Source of the DNA: Actinomycetospora chiangmaiensis DSM 45062
Lineage (GTDB): Bacteria; Actinomycetota; Actinomycetes; Mycobacteriales; Pseudonocardiaceae
Assembly: GCF_000379625.1 (NCBI RefSeq)
Contig: NZ_KB903240.1
Location: 328,679-392,678, forward strand
DNA: 64,000 nt
Direction of reading: 5' to 3'
Positions 9,735-18,581 of the stretch are shown here, piece after piece. Numbering within the stretch: position 1 is the stretch's first letter; each line of letters starts with the position of its first letter. The notes under the pieces were generated by a model. The model was not told where the DNA came from, searched no databases, and saw nothing but the letters and a program-made list of their open reading frames with translations. The position numbers and the translations under genes are program-made.

Positions 9735-9919
9735 TGCAGGGCTCCTGGGAGGGCACGAGGTAGGTCGGTCCGACAGCGAGCCCCACCGTGGCGGATCGTG
9801 ATCGAACGGTACGAAGACGTGTCGATGCCTTCACCTGTGACGATTAGTCTCGCCGGCCCCAATGGCGCGTCCATCACACACGGTGACGCCCACTCCACTC
9901 GCGAGCCGGAGGCTCCGTC

Positions 9920-10117
9920 ATGGCCAGGATGATGATCGACTGCCGCGACATGCCGAGCGACAGCAACTGCACACTCGCCATCGCAGGCGATGACGTCGAG
10001 GACCTCCTCGACGCCGCGACCCAGCACGCGATCAGCAAGCACGGCCACGAGGACGGGCCGGAGCTGCGGGAGGGGATCCGCGGCGGCCTCAAGCCGGTGG
10101 AGTCCGCGATGGCCTGA
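9920..10117 (+). CDS. DUF1059 family small protein
   Basis: This 65-residue protein starts MARMMIDCRDMPSDSNCTL and carries the CRD-MPS, C17 and HGHEDGPELRE segments that define DUF1059. The function of the family is unknown. The two cysteines and the HGHED histidines suggest possible metal binding, which is inference. A clear GGAGG lies 9 bp before the ATG. It stands alone, divergent from the methyltransferase across about 185 bp. The length is normal for the family. Confidence 0.88.
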   Translation: MARMMIDCRDMPSDSNCTLAIAGDDVEDLLDAATQHAISKHGHEDGPELREGIRGGLKPVESAMA

Positions 10118-10263
10118 CTCGGCGCGCCGAACGCATGTCTCGGTGGGCGGGGTGGCGGCAACGACGGCGCTCGATCAGCCGGCGTGGCCTGACGGACAGG
10201 TCCTCTGCCGACTCGACCATGTCCAACCGATGCCACGCGGCGACCTTCGGTCACACTGACGCG

Positions 10264-10689
10264 ATGCGCGTGCTCGGACGCTCGATGCTCACGGCGGCGA
10301 TCATCCTGTGCGGTGTCGTCGTGACCGGCTGCGCCACCGGCGGCACCGCGCCGGGACCGGCCACCTCCGCCTCGGCCTCCCCGACGACGGACACCGGGGC
10401 GCCGGCTTCGGGAACGGCAGGCTCCGGGCCTTCAAACTCCGGGCCTTCAAGCTCCGGGGTCGCGCTGCCGACCTCGGGCGCGGAGACCCTCGACGGTGTC
10501 GCCACGCGGGGCGCGCTGCCCTCGTGTCTGGTTCTCACTACTGCCGACGGTCGGCACTTCGTACTCCTCGGTGCCCCCACCACGCCGGTGGGGGTCCCGA
10601 TCACCGTGACCGGGACCGCCGACCCGGGGTCGGCCAGCGCCTGCAACGCCGGCACCCCGGTGCAGGTCAGCAGCGTGCAGCGCCGGTAG
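10264..10689 (+). CDS. Putative lipoprotein
   Basis: This 141-residue exported protein has a type II signal peptide: a short Arg-containing n-region, the hydrophobic core LTAAIILCGVV, and a lipobox VTGC with the lipidated cysteine near residue 21. A Thr/Ser/Ala/Pro/Gly-rich linker (about 22-75) follows, typical of surface-anchored proteins. The small C-terminal domain (about 76-141) contains a cysteine pair in TRGALPSCLVL and SASACNAG that could form a disulphide. I do not recognise the domain. The ATG at 10264 places the signal peptide at the start, while upstream in-frame codons would bury it. Confidence 0.75.
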   Translation: MRVLGRSMLTAAIILCGVVVTGCATGGTAPGPATSASASPTTDTGAPASGTAGSGPSNSGPSSSGVALPTSGAETLDGVATRGALPSCLVLTTADGRHFVLLGAPTTPVGVPITVTGTADPGSASACNAGTPVQVSSVQRR

Positions 10690-10749
10690 ACGACAGCACG
10701 ACGCGACCGGCGGGTTGCCGCCGGTCGCGCCGCGCCCAGGATCAGCCGG

Positions 10750-12036
10750 TCAGAACGCGCCGGTGCCCTTCGGGGTGCCCAGCCCGGTCGGGCCGTCGTA
10801 GCCGGGTCCGGCGGTGCACAGGTACACCTGCGGGCACGTCCCGTTGCTGCCCGAGGTGACGTCGTTCAGGGCGGTCCGGTGGGCGTAGGGGTAGCTGCCG
10901 TTGGAGATCGCGGACGTGTTGCCGGCCAGCGCGTAGACCCCGGCGATGAGCGGCGCGCCGGCGCTGGTGCCTCCGAAGACCAGCCAGCCACCGCCCGTGC
11001 CGGTGCCGTAGGAGTCGTAGACCGAGACCCCGGTATTGGGATCGGCGACGGCCGACACGTCGGCCTCGGTGCGCTTCGCGCAGCCGGGGTCGGTCTGCCA
11101 GGTGGGCTTGGCCTCGTAGGCCGAGCAGCCGCTGCCCGACCCGCTCCACGCCGTCTCGGTCCAGCCCCGCGCGTTCGCGGTGGTCCGGGTCAGGCTGGTG
11201 CCGCCGACCGCGGTCACGAACGGGGAGGAGGCGGGGTACTGCGCGCCGTAGCCGGAGTCACCGGCCGACGCGGTGATCGCGACGCCGGGGTGGTTGAAGA
11301 ACTGGCGGTCCGCCGAGGTCTCAGTCGAGAACTCCGAGCCGCCGTAGGAGTTGCTGACCGCCTTCGCGCCCAGCGCCACGGCCCGGTTCACCCCGGTACC
11401 GAGGTCGGAGAAGTTCGCCGACCGGGCCTCGACGAGCAGGATCCGGCACCCCGGGCAGGTCGCGGAGACCATGTCGAGGTCCAGCGAGATCTCCTCGGCC
11501 CAGCCGACGTCGGCGGCGGGATAGCGCGTCCCCCCGTTCTGGTCGACCTTGCGGAAGCAGCCGTTCGCGGTGGTGCAGGCCGGGAGGCCGTACTGCGCGC
11601 GGTAGACGCCCAGGTCCGCCTCGGCCCGGGGGTCGTCGTAGGCGTCCACGATGGCCACCGTCGGCGCCCCGGCCACCGTGGCGGGCAGTCCGTAGGCGCT
11701 GTGCAGGTCCGCCGGCCCGTAGCTACCGGCCGCCGGCCCCGAACTCGCCGCCGGGGCCCCGGAGGCGTCGGTGACCACCTCGGACTTGCACCACGCCGCA
11801 CCCGGCTCCGGCGTGACCGGACACACCTTCTTGTGCGGGTGGGGCTTGGCCACGGCCGGCGACGACGGGGCGGGGGCCGCCCACGCCGCGGCCGACGAGC
11901 ACAGGGCCGCCACGACGCAGGCGACCACCAGCACCACCAGGCTCCGCCACGCACGGGGCGCCACCCCGGATGCCGGCCGACGGGCTCGCCGTCGTGGACT
12001 CGTCGTCGGCGCAGCGCTGCGCGGCCGGGTGCTCAT
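10750..12036 (-). CDS. Secreted sedolisin-type (S53) serine-carboxyl peptidase
   Basis: This 428-residue secreted protease has an Arg-rich n-region, a hydrophobic segment about 31-53 and an Ala-X-Ala cleavage region near 53. The S53 catalytic set is visible: E182 and D186 in the ExxxD element, oxyanion-hole D260 in SAGDSG, and Ser358 in GGTSAGAP. D131 in VAIVDAYDDP aligns with the subtilase Asp. Several cysteines suggest disulphides. Classical sedolisins carry a prodomain of about 180 residues, but only about 50 residues separate the signal from the catalytic domain here, so this is a short-pro or pro-less form. GGAGGGGG precedes the ATG. Confidence 0.88.
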   Translation of the reverse strand: MSTRPRSAAPTTSPRRRARRPASGVAPRAWRSLVVLVVACVVAALCSSAAAWAAPAPSSPAVAKPHPHKKVCPVTPEPGAAWCKSEVVTDASGAPAASSGPAAGSYGPADLHSAYGLPATVAGAPTVAIVDAYDDPRAEADLGVYRAQYGLPACTTANGCFRKVDQNGGTRYPAADVGWAEEISLDLDMVSATCPGCRILLVEARSANFSDLGTGVNRAVALGAKAVSNSYGGSEFSTETSADRQFFNHPGVAITASAGDSGYGAQYPASSPFVTAVGGTSLTRTTANARGWTETAWSGSGSGCSAYEAKPTWQTDPGCAKRTEADVSAVADPNTGVSVYDSYGTGTGGGWLVFGGTSAGAPLIAGVYALAGNTSAISNGSYPYAHRTALNDVTSGSNGTCPQVYLCTAGPGYDGPTGLGTPKGTGAF

Positions 12037-12154
12037 CGTGGGGGTCCCCCTCCAGGTCGTCCTCGGGCGGTTCCGTCCCGATCGATGCGGAACCTGCCCC
12101 CCTATCGCCCGACCGGCTCAGCGCGTTAGCCACGCTGCGCGACTAGATACACCT

Positions 12155-12169
12155 TATCGCGCCTCGATA
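12155..12169. promoter_or_regulatory. Small inverted repeat upstream of the S53 peptidase
   Basis: TATCG (12155-12159) and CGATA (12165-12169) are separated by 5 bp in an unusually AT-containing patch of an otherwise GC-rich leader, about 120 bp upstream of the peptidase start. It may be an operator or part of a promoter. No regulator can be assigned. Confidence 0.3.
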
Positions 12170-12234
12170 GGGGACCGACCGAGCGAACGCGACATTCACG
12201 ACGTCACCGGACACCGCGAGCCGCACACGGTCCG

Positions 12235-13209
12235 TCAACCCGTGATGCCCGCCGACGTCACGCGGGCGATCACCTCCTGCAGCGCCTCGAGGAACCGGTG
12301 GGGCGCCGAGGCGCGGCGGTCCCGTCGTGCCCCGGTGACCGTGAGGAGCCGCGACCCGATGTCGACCGCGGCCGCGTAGACCACCACGCCCTCGGTGCGC
12401 AGGTAGGCCAGCGTCAGGTCCGGGACGATCGCCGCCCCCAGCCCGGCCGACACCAGCGCGAGCATGGTCTGCGACTCCGTGCAGATGTGCCGGTGCACCG
12501 GCGTCACGCCGTACTCGGCGCCGAGCCGGTCCAGCATCTGGCGGGGCGGACGGTGGTCGGGCGAGGTCACCCAGGCCCCGGCGAGGAGTTCCTCGATGCT
12601 GCCCGGCGTCGCCCACAGCTCGGGCAGGGCGATCCGGAAGGGCTCGCGGTAGAGCACCTGCTCGACCAGGCCCGGGTACGGCCCGGGGGCCGGGGTCGTC
12701 GACTCCACGTAGCGCTCGCCGATCAGCAGGTCGAGGTCACCGGCGCGCAGCAGGTTGATGCCGTCCCGCTCGTTGACCTCGATCACCTGGACCGCGAGCG
12801 CGGCGTCGGTGATCGCCAGCTGCTGCAACGTCGGGACGACGAGGTGACCGAGCGCAGTGGCGAACCCGCCGACGCGCACGGTGCCCGCCGTCCCCTCCCG
12901 CAGGCGGTCGGTCTCCCGTTGGGCCTCGGCGAGCGCGAGCGCGACGTCGTCCGCCCGCAGCGCCAGGGCGAGCCCCGCCTCGGTGAGGCGCACGGCGCGT
13001 CCCCCGCCCCGCTGCGTGCGATCGAGCAGCGGCAGTCGCGCCTCCGACTCGAGCCGGCTCAGGTGCTGGGACACCCCGGACGGGGTCAGGTGCAGGGCCG
13101 TGGCCGCCGCCTGGACGCTCCCGGTGCGGTGCACCGCGCGCAGCACGAGGAGCCGGTGGGGGTCGATCGGCATGTAGTCATGCTGAACCACAGGTGGAGC
13201 GACTGTCAC
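12235..13209 (-). CDS. LysR family transcriptional regulator
   Basis: This LysR-type regulator has 324 residues if translation starts at GTG 13209, which has GGAGA at good spacing. The internal ATG at 13173 is a weaker alternative. The N-terminal winged helix-turn-helix (HRLLVLRAVHRTGSVQAAA, then TPSGVSQHLSRLE) is followed by the two-lobed effector domain. It is divergent from the zinc alcohol dehydrogenase/Fae-homologue operon, with 210 bp between, so it probably controls that operon. The effector might be an aldehyde, alcohol or C1 compound. That is inferred only from the neighbours. Confidence 0.9.
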   Translation of the reverse strand: MTVAPPVVQHDYMPIDPHRLLVLRAVHRTGSVQAAATALHLTPSGVSQHLSRLESEARLPLLDRTQRGGGRAVRLTEAGLALALRADDVALALAEAQRETDRLREGTAGTVRVGGFATALGHLVVPTLQQLAITDAALAVQVIEVNERDGINLLRAGDLDLLIGERYVESTTPAPGPYPGLVEQVLYREPFRIALPELWATPGSIEELLAGAWVTSPDHRPPRQMLDRLGAEYGVTPVHRHICTESQTMLALVSAGLGAAIVPDLTLAYLRTEGVVVYAAAVDIGSRLLTVTGARRDRRASAPHRFLEALQEVIARVTSAGITG

Positions 13210-13234
13210 TGCCGTCTCCGCTCCACGGCGGGCA

Positions 13235-13246
13235 GACTCCGGAGTC
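13235..13246. promoter_or_regulatory. Candidate LysR operator, 12-bp palindrome
   Basis: GACTCCGGAGTC is a perfect palindrome 26 bp upstream of the LysR start. It is followed by the looser inverted pair GGTGACTC...GACTCACC, which ends near 13290. Position between divergent regulator and target genes makes this the likely regulatory region. Confidence 0.4.
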
Positions 13247-13419
13247 GTGAGCGGGTGACTCCCCCGGAGCGGACCGACTCACCTCCCGCGAGCGGCACGC
13301 GTCGCCGCCGCGCATCTCCCCCTCATGACCGCGCGCACCCGCCGTTCCCGGTGGCCTGCGCATCCCCGCCCGGCGTGGTCGCACGGCAGCCGCCGGATCG
13401 CCTCGATGGAGCCTGTTCG

Positions 13420-14571
13420 ATGGAGATCACCGCTTCCCTCATGACGGAGCCCGGCGAGCCGCTGGAGACGGTCTCGCTGGACCTGGCCGACCCCGGCCCC
13501 GGCGAGGTCCTCGTCCGGCTCGCGGCGACCGGGATCTGCGCCTCCGACGCGCACACCCACTCCGGCCGCATCCCCTCTCCCGCGCCGTGCGTGCTCGGAC
13601 ACGAGGGCGCCGGCGTCGTCAAGCGGGTCGGGCCCGGCGTCACCACCGTCGCCGAGGGCGACCACGTCGCCCTGTCGTGGATGCCGAACTGCGGCCAGTG
13701 CCGGCACTGCGTGTCGGGGCGGCCCGTCCTGTGCGCCCTCGCGGCCCCCGCGCTGCTGGCCGGCACCCTGCTCGACGGGACGGTCCGCCTCTCCCACCAG
13801 GGCCGTCCGGTGCACCAGTACTCGTTCCTGTCCACCTTCGCCACGCACTGCGTGGTGCCCGCCTCCAGCGCCGTCCGGGTCCCCCGCGACGTGCCGCTGG
13901 CCGTCGCCGCGCTCGTCGGGTGCGGGGTGCTCACCGGCTACGGCGCGGTCGTCAACCGGGCCCGGGTGCACCCCGGCAGCTCCGTGGTCGTCTTCGGCGC
14001 CGGCGGCGTCGGACTCAGCGCCGTCATGGCGGCCCGCGTCAGCGGCGCCGAGCAGATCCTCGTCTGCGACCCCGTGGCGTCGAAGGTCGAGGAGGCCGTC
14101 GCGTTCGGGGCGACGCACGGGATCGTCCCGGGCGAGGACGTCGTCGAGCGGATCCGCGACATCACCGGCGGCGGGGTCGACTACGCGATCGACGCCGCCG
14201 GCAGCGACGGCATCCTCGGCCAGGCGTTCGCCGCCACGGTCGACGGCGGGACCATCGTCTGCGTCGGGCTGCCCGGGGTGCACGCCCGCCCGTCCGTGCC
14301 CGGGCCCGAGCTCGTGCGCTCCGAGAAGATCATCACCGGCAGCCTCTACGGCTCCTCGCGCCCCGCCCTCGACATCCCCTCGATCCTGCGCCGGTACTCG
14401 TCCGGACACCTGCCGCTCGAGCGGCTCATCACCCGGACCTACGCGCTCGACGGGATCAACGAGGCGTTCGCCGACATGCGCGACGGACGGCTGCGGCGCG
14501 GCATCGTCGTCTTCGACGAGGCCCTCGCCGGCGTGCCCCGCCACGACCCCGCCGTCGTCCTCGCCGCATGA
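13420..14571 (+). CDS. Zinc-dependent alcohol dehydrogenase, medium-chain
   Basis: This 383-residue medium-chain dehydrogenase is related to class III/mycothiol-dependent and aryl-alcohol dehydrogenases. Visible features are the catalytic zinc ligands in GICASDAHTHSG and GHEGAG, the structural zinc cysteines in NCGQCRHCVSGRPVLC, and the Rossmann loop GAGGVG. The ATG at 13420 has GGAG upstream. Its stop overlaps the start of the Fae homologue (ATGA), so translation is coupled. A formaldehyde or S-hydroxymethyl-thiol substrate is attractive given that partner, but cannot be proved from sequence. The divergent LysR protein probably regulates it. Confidence 0.9.
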   Translation: MEITASLMTEPGEPLETVSLDLADPGPGEVLVRLAATGICASDAHTHSGRIPSPAPCVLGHEGAGVVKRVGPGVTTVAEGDHVALSWMPNCGQCRHCVSGRPVLCALAAPALLAGTLLDGTVRLSHQGRPVHQYSFLSTFATHCVVPASSAVRVPRDVPLAVAALVGCGVLTGYGAVVNRARVHPGSSVVVFGAGGVGLSAVMAARVSGAEQILVCDPVASKVEEAVAFGATHGIVPGEDVVERIRDITGGGVDYAIDAAGSDGILGQAFAATVDGGTIVCVGLPGVHARPSVPGPELVRSEKIITGSLYGSSRPALDIPSILRRYSSGHLPLERLITRTYALDGINEAFADMRDGRLRRGIVVFDEALAGVPRHDPAVVLAA

Positions 14572-15095
14572 GCGGCCCGGACGTCGACGGCCGCTTCGCC
14601 CAGGGCTGGGGCGGAGCCGCCCCGGACGGCGTGCACCTCAACGTGCTGCTCGCCCATCGGGGGTCCCCGACGGCGGCGGTGGTGGCGAGCGCCTTCACCG
14701 CTCCGTCGGCCGGGTTCACCCCGGTCCTCGCGAGCGTGGGCGACACCCAGCTGGAGTACGAGACCCTGTACCCGCCGACCGTGATCGTGCCGAAGACCGC
14801 TCCGGCCGGCGAGCGCCACGAGAAGCTCGTGTTCGGGGCGTGCGCCGCCGGGATCGCCCGCGGGGTGCTCGACGTGGCGGCCGAGGGCGTTCTCCGTGCC
14901 GACCAGGACACGTTGGTCCTCGTGTCCCTCTGGCTCGATCCCGCCGCGGGCGACGAGACGGCGGTGGGTGCGAACGCGCGCACCGCCACCTCGGCCGCCG
15001 TGCGGGAGGCCGTGGCCGGTCGCGACGCGGCGGCCGTCGACCGGCTGGTCCGGCAGCGCGACCGGGTGCGGCACCCGTTCTACGACGGCGACTGA
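14568..15095 (+). CDS. Formaldehyde-activating enzyme (Fae) homologue
   Basis: This 175-residue protein resembles Fae, which condenses formaldehyde with tetrahydromethanopterin. The match runs the whole length: VHLNVLLAHRGSP corresponds to the Fae active-site strand with its key histidine (H23 here). AGFTPVLAS, the VIVPK strand, the GIARGVLDVAAEGVL helix and the C-terminal RHPF also line up with methylotroph Fae. Actinobacteria generally lack tetrahydromethanopterin, so another C1 carrier or simple formaldehyde scavenging is possible. Translation is coupled to the upstream dehydrogenase by an ATGA overlap. An N-terminal extension of about 15 residues is Gly-rich. Confidence 0.82.
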   Translation: MSGPDVDGRFAQGWGGAAPDGVHLNVLLAHRGSPTAAVVASAFTAPSAGFTPVLASVGDTQLEYETLYPPTVIVPKTAPAGERHEKLVFGACAAGIARGVLDVAAEGVLRADQDTLVLVSLWLDPAAGDETAVGANARTATSAAVREAVAGRDAAAVDRLVRQRDRVRHPFYDGD

Positions 15096-15103
15096 ACCAC
15101 GAC

Positions 15104-15138
15104 GGCGACCTGCGCGCACTCAGCGGGAGCAGGTCGCC
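15104..15138. terminator. Hairpin between convergent Fae homologue and ABC exporter genes
   Basis: GGCGACCTGC (15104-15113) pairs perfectly with GCAGGTCGCC (15129-15138) around a 15-nt loop, and pairing can extend outward with one bulge. It lies just between two convergent stop codons, so it may end transcription from both sides. Confidence 0.55.
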
Positions 15139-15142
15139 ACCG

Positions 15143-16882
15143 TCACGACGCCGCCGCCACCAGCCGGGCGTACTCCCCGCCGGCGGCGAGGAGATCGGCG
15201 GGCGGGCCCTGCTCCACGACGCGGCCGTCGGCCATGACCACCACGCGGTCGGCCCCGGACGCGGTGTGCAGCCGGTGCGCGATCGCGATCACAGTGCGGC
15301 CCGCGAGCACGCGCTCGAGCGCGTGTTCGGTGCGCCGCGCCGAGGCGGTGTCGAGCAGCGAGGTGGCCTCGTCGAGCACGACCGTGCCGGGGTCGGCCAG
15401 CACCACCCGGGCGAGCGCCAGCCGCTGCGCCACGGTCGCCGGGACGGGCCGGGCGCCCGCACCCACGACCGTGTCCAGTCCCTCGGGGAGCGCGGCGGCC
15501 CACGGCGCCAGCCCGACGACGTCCAGGGCGGCGAGCAGGTCGCCGTCGGTGAACGACCCGGCGGGTAGCAGCAGGTTGTCGCGCACGGTGCCGGTGAACA
15601 CGTGGTGCTCCTGGGTCAGGAGCAGGACCTCGGAGCGCAGCGTGTCGTCGTCGAGCGAGGTGACCTCGCGCCCGCCGAGCCGCACCGACCCGACGTCGGG
15701 AACCGAGATCCCGGCGATCAGCCGCGCGAGCGTCGACTTGCCCGCGCCCGAGCCGCCGACGAGCGCCCACCGCTCGCCGCGCGGGACCCGGAGGTCGATC
15801 CCGCGCAGCACCGGACGCCCGCTCCGGTAGGCGAACCGGACGTCCTCGACCTCGAGGCCCGCCTCGGTCCGTGGCCCGCCTGTCGCGACCGGCGGCCGCG
15901 GCGGCACGCGCACGCCGAGCACCCGCCGCAGCGCCACCGAGGCCACCATGAGGTCCTCGACCCACCACAGCGCCGTGTCGAGCGGGGTGGCGAGGGCCTG
16001 GGTGTAGACGACCATCGTGGTCACGGTCCCCAGCGAGACGAGGCCGTGGGCGTAGGCCCGGCCGCCGAGCAGCAGCACCGCGGCCACCGGCAGCACGTGG
16101 GAGATGTCCAGCCAGGGGGTCCAGCGGACGTGCAGGGCGCGCAGGTCGCGTTCCCGGTCGATGCCGCCGTCGAGCGCCGCATGGTCCCCGCGGCGGCGCG
16201 GCGCGATCCGTCCCAGCGCGTCCAGGGTCCGCGCCCCGGAGCTCGACTCGTGGGCCCGCGAGGCCAGCACCGCCCAGGCGTCGAGCATCCGTTCCATCGC
16301 CGCGGGCAGGCGGCGCCAGAGCCACCGGGTCGGGAGGACCACGGTCGGGACACCGACGAGGAGGGCCAGGGCGAGCAACGGCGACGTGATCACCATGGCG
16401 GCGATCGTCAGCGCCACCGTGACCGCCGCCGTCACCACCTCGGGCAGCCCCTGCCGCAGGGCGGAGTCGACCCGGTCGAGGTCGGTGGTGGCCCGGGAGA
16501 GCAGCGCCCCGGTGCCGACCGCCTCGACCTGCCCGAGCGGCAGCGCCACTGCCCGGTCCACGAGCTGGGTGCGGTTCGCCGCGAGCAGGTCCTCCCCCAG
16601 CGCGCCGGCGCGCCACCGCGCCGCCCGCCGCAGCCAGGCCGTGACGAGCAGCGCGACGAGGAAGACGCCGGCCAGGACGTCGATGCGCGACGTCGAGCCC
16701 GGCCCGGCTGCGACCTCGTCGACGATCGCGCCGAGCAGCTGCGGGCCGACGAGGCCGGCGGCCGCGGCCGCCAGGAACAGACCCGTCGTCGTCAGGACCC
16801 GGCCGCGGCGGGCGCGCAGGACGGATCCGGCCCAGCGCAGCGCCTCGCGGCCGGAGGCGTAGCCGAGAACGGCGGTCGTCAC
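15143..16882 (-). CDS. ABC exporter half-transporter with intact Walker A (permease-ATPase)
   Basis: This 579-residue type IV ABC exporter half has six membrane helices in about residues 30-325, then an ATPase domain. Walker A is canonical (GGSGAGKS 376-383), the Q-loop is Q424, Walker B is VVLDE with catalytic E505, and the switch histidine is H536. The signature is degenerate: PATVAQRLALAR replaces LSGGQ. The partner protein has the reverse pattern, so the pair should form one working ATP site. The GTG at 16882 overlaps the partner's stop (GTGA), so the two are translationally coupled. The substrate is unknown; drugs, lipids or peptides are all possible. Confidence 0.92.
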   Translation of the reverse strand: MTTAVLGYASGREALRWAGSVLRARRGRVLTTTGLFLAAAAAGLVGPQLLGAIVDEVAAGPGSTSRIDVLAGVFLVALLVTAWLRRAARWRAGALGEDLLAANRTQLVDRAVALPLGQVEAVGTGALLSRATTDLDRVDSALRQGLPEVVTAAVTVALTIAAMVITSPLLALALLVGVPTVVLPTRWLWRRLPAAMERMLDAWAVLASRAHESSSGARTLDALGRIAPRRRGDHAALDGGIDRERDLRALHVRWTPWLDISHVLPVAAVLLLGGRAYAHGLVSLGTVTTMVVYTQALATPLDTALWWVEDLMVASVALRRVLGVRVPPRPPVATGGPRTEAGLEVEDVRFAYRSGRPVLRGIDLRVPRGERWALVGGSGAGKSTLARLIAGISVPDVGSVRLGGREVTSLDDDTLRSEVLLLTQEHHVFTGTVRDNLLLPAGSFTDGDLLAALDVVGLAPWAAALPEGLDTVVGAGARPVPATVAQRLALARVVLADPGTVVLDEATSLLDTASARRTEHALERVLAGRTVIAIAHRLHTASGADRVVVMADGRVVEQGPPADLLAAGGEYARLVAAAS

Positions 16883-18507
16883 GGGATGCTCCCTTCGAGC
16901 GTGCGGGCGAGGTCCACGGTGCGGTCGGCGACGTGTCGCCACGGCGCGGTCTGGGCGAGGACGACGGTGGTGCGCCCCCGTCGCCGGGCCGCCACGCGGG
17001 CGGCGATCCACGCCTCGGTGTGGGCGTCGACGGCGGACGTGGGTTCCTCCAGCACCAGCACGTCCGCGTCGGTGAGCAGGACCCGGGCCAGCGCGAGGCG
17101 CTGGCGCTGCCCGCCGGAGACCTCGCGGCCACGTTCGCCGAGGACCTCGTCGAGCCCGTCGGGGAAGCCGTCGACGATCTCGGTGGCGGCCGCGGCGTCG
17201 AGCGCCTCGGACACGGCGAGCTGTCCCCTCGGGTCGAGCTCCGCGCGCAGCGGCCCGGAGAACCACAGGTCCTCGGGCCCGGCGTGCACCACCCGGCGGC
17301 GCATCTCGGCGAGCGCGACGTCGTCGCCGGCGCGGTCGTCGACCATGCCGCCGTCGACGAACCGGGCGAGGCGCGCGGCCACGGCGGCCGCCTCCGCGCC
17401 GGCGTCGACGACGACGAGCTCGCCCGGCCGCACCGTCAGACCCGTCGCCGGGTCGGCCAGCCCGAGCGCACCGGCCGGCAGGGGCGTGGCGTCGTCACCC
17501 GGGTCGCGGAGCAGCGGTCGCAGCGCGAGCAGGCGGGCCACCTTCTTCGCGCCCGCCCGGGCGGAGGCCAGGGACGCCGCTGCCTCGGTCGCCGTCGTCA
17601 CGGGGACCACCAGGAAGGCGGACGCGCCGTAGACCGCCACCAGCTCCCCGGGGCCGAGGGTCCCGGCGACGGCGAGCCGCGCGCCGAGCCAGGTGATGAC
17701 GACGAGCACCAGGCCCGGCAGCAGCACCTCGGCCGCGGCGAGCGAGGCGGTGCTGCGGGCGACGTCGAGCCCGGCGAGGCGGACACGCGCCGTGGCGTCG
17801 GCGAAGCGGCCGGCAAACCGGGCCTCGCCGCCGACGCCGCGCAGGATCCGCAGCCCGGCCACGATGTCCGCCGCCAGCGCGTTCACCGCTGAGAGCTCGG
17901 TGCGCTGCGCGTCCCGGCGCCGTTGCAGCGGACGCAGGAGCGGTCCGATCCCGACGACGGCCAGGGGCACCCCGACCAATGCGACCGCCCCGAGCAGGGG
18001 CGAGCGGCCCAGCAGGCCGACACCCACCACTGCGAACGCGACGACCGACCCGACGAAGCGGCCCGCGGTGTCGAAGAGGTTGCCGATCTTGTTGAGGTCC
18101 GAGGTGGTCACCGCGGTGACGTCACCGCTGCTCACCTGCGGGGTGAGCGACGCCCCGAGCCCGAGGACGTGCGTGGTGAGCCGACGTTGGGTCCCCGAGG
18201 CGGCGTGCAGCCACATCCCGTGGGAGGCGAAGTCGAGGGCGCCCCCGGCGGCCATCTGCGCAAGACCGAGGGCGACGACGAGGCCGGCGCCCCACCACAG
18301 AGCGCCGACGTCCCCGCCGGCGATCCCGGCGTCGACCGCGTCGCCCGCCACGAGGGGCACGAGGGCGCCCGGGACGAGCCACAGGGTGCCGAGGACGACG
18401 GTCGCTGTCGCGAGACCCGGCCGAGCGCGAGCAGCAGCCCGGTCGCGGTGGGCGGATCGTCGAGACGGAGCTCCGGGGCCGGGTAGGGCCGTCGGGCGGG
18501 GAGTCAA
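16879..18507 (-). CDS. ABC exporter half-transporter with degenerate Walker A
   Basis: This 542-residue partner of the downstream half-transporter has a membrane domain at about 32-320 and an ATPase domain at about 345-535. The signature VSGGQRQR (463-470) is intact. The Walker A position reads VVDAGAEAAA (about 367-376) without the GxxGxGKS lysine. Walker B is VLVLEEP, and the switch histidine is replaced by Q519. It therefore supplies only the signature half of the functional ATP site. The start appears to be TTG 18507 with no clear ribosome-binding site, so the true N-terminus is uncertain. Both genes overlap by four bases. Confidence 0.9.
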   Translation of the reverse strand: MTPRPTALPGPGAPSRRSAHRDRAAARARPGLATATVVLGTLWLVPGALVPLVAGDAVDAGIAGGDVGALWWGAGLVVALGLAQMAAGGALDFASHGMWLHAASGTQRRLTTHVLGLGASLTPQVSSGDVTAVTTSDLNKIGNLFDTAGRFVGSVVAFAVVGVGLLGRSPLLGAVALVGVPLAVVGIGPLLRPLQRRRDAQRTELSAVNALAADIVAGLRILRGVGGEARFAGRFADATARVRLAGLDVARSTASLAAAEVLLPGLVLVVITWLGARLAVAGTLGPGELVAVYGASAFLVVPVTTATEAAASLASARAGAKKVARLLALRPLLRDPGDDATPLPAGALGLADPATGLTVRPGELVVVDAGAEAAAVAARLARFVDGGMVDDRAGDDVALAEMRRRVVHAGPEDLWFSGPLRAELDPRGQLAVSEALDAAAATEIVDGFPDGLDEVLGERGREVSGGQRQRLALARVLLTDADVLVLEEPTSAVDAHTEAWIAARVAARRRGRTTVVLAQTAPWRHVADRTVDLARTLEGSIP

Positions 18508-18581
18508 GTGTGGGGACGCACGGCCTCGACGCTAGGTCGGGGCCCGCCCCGCCGCGACCGGGTTTCCCGGCCCGTCCGCCC

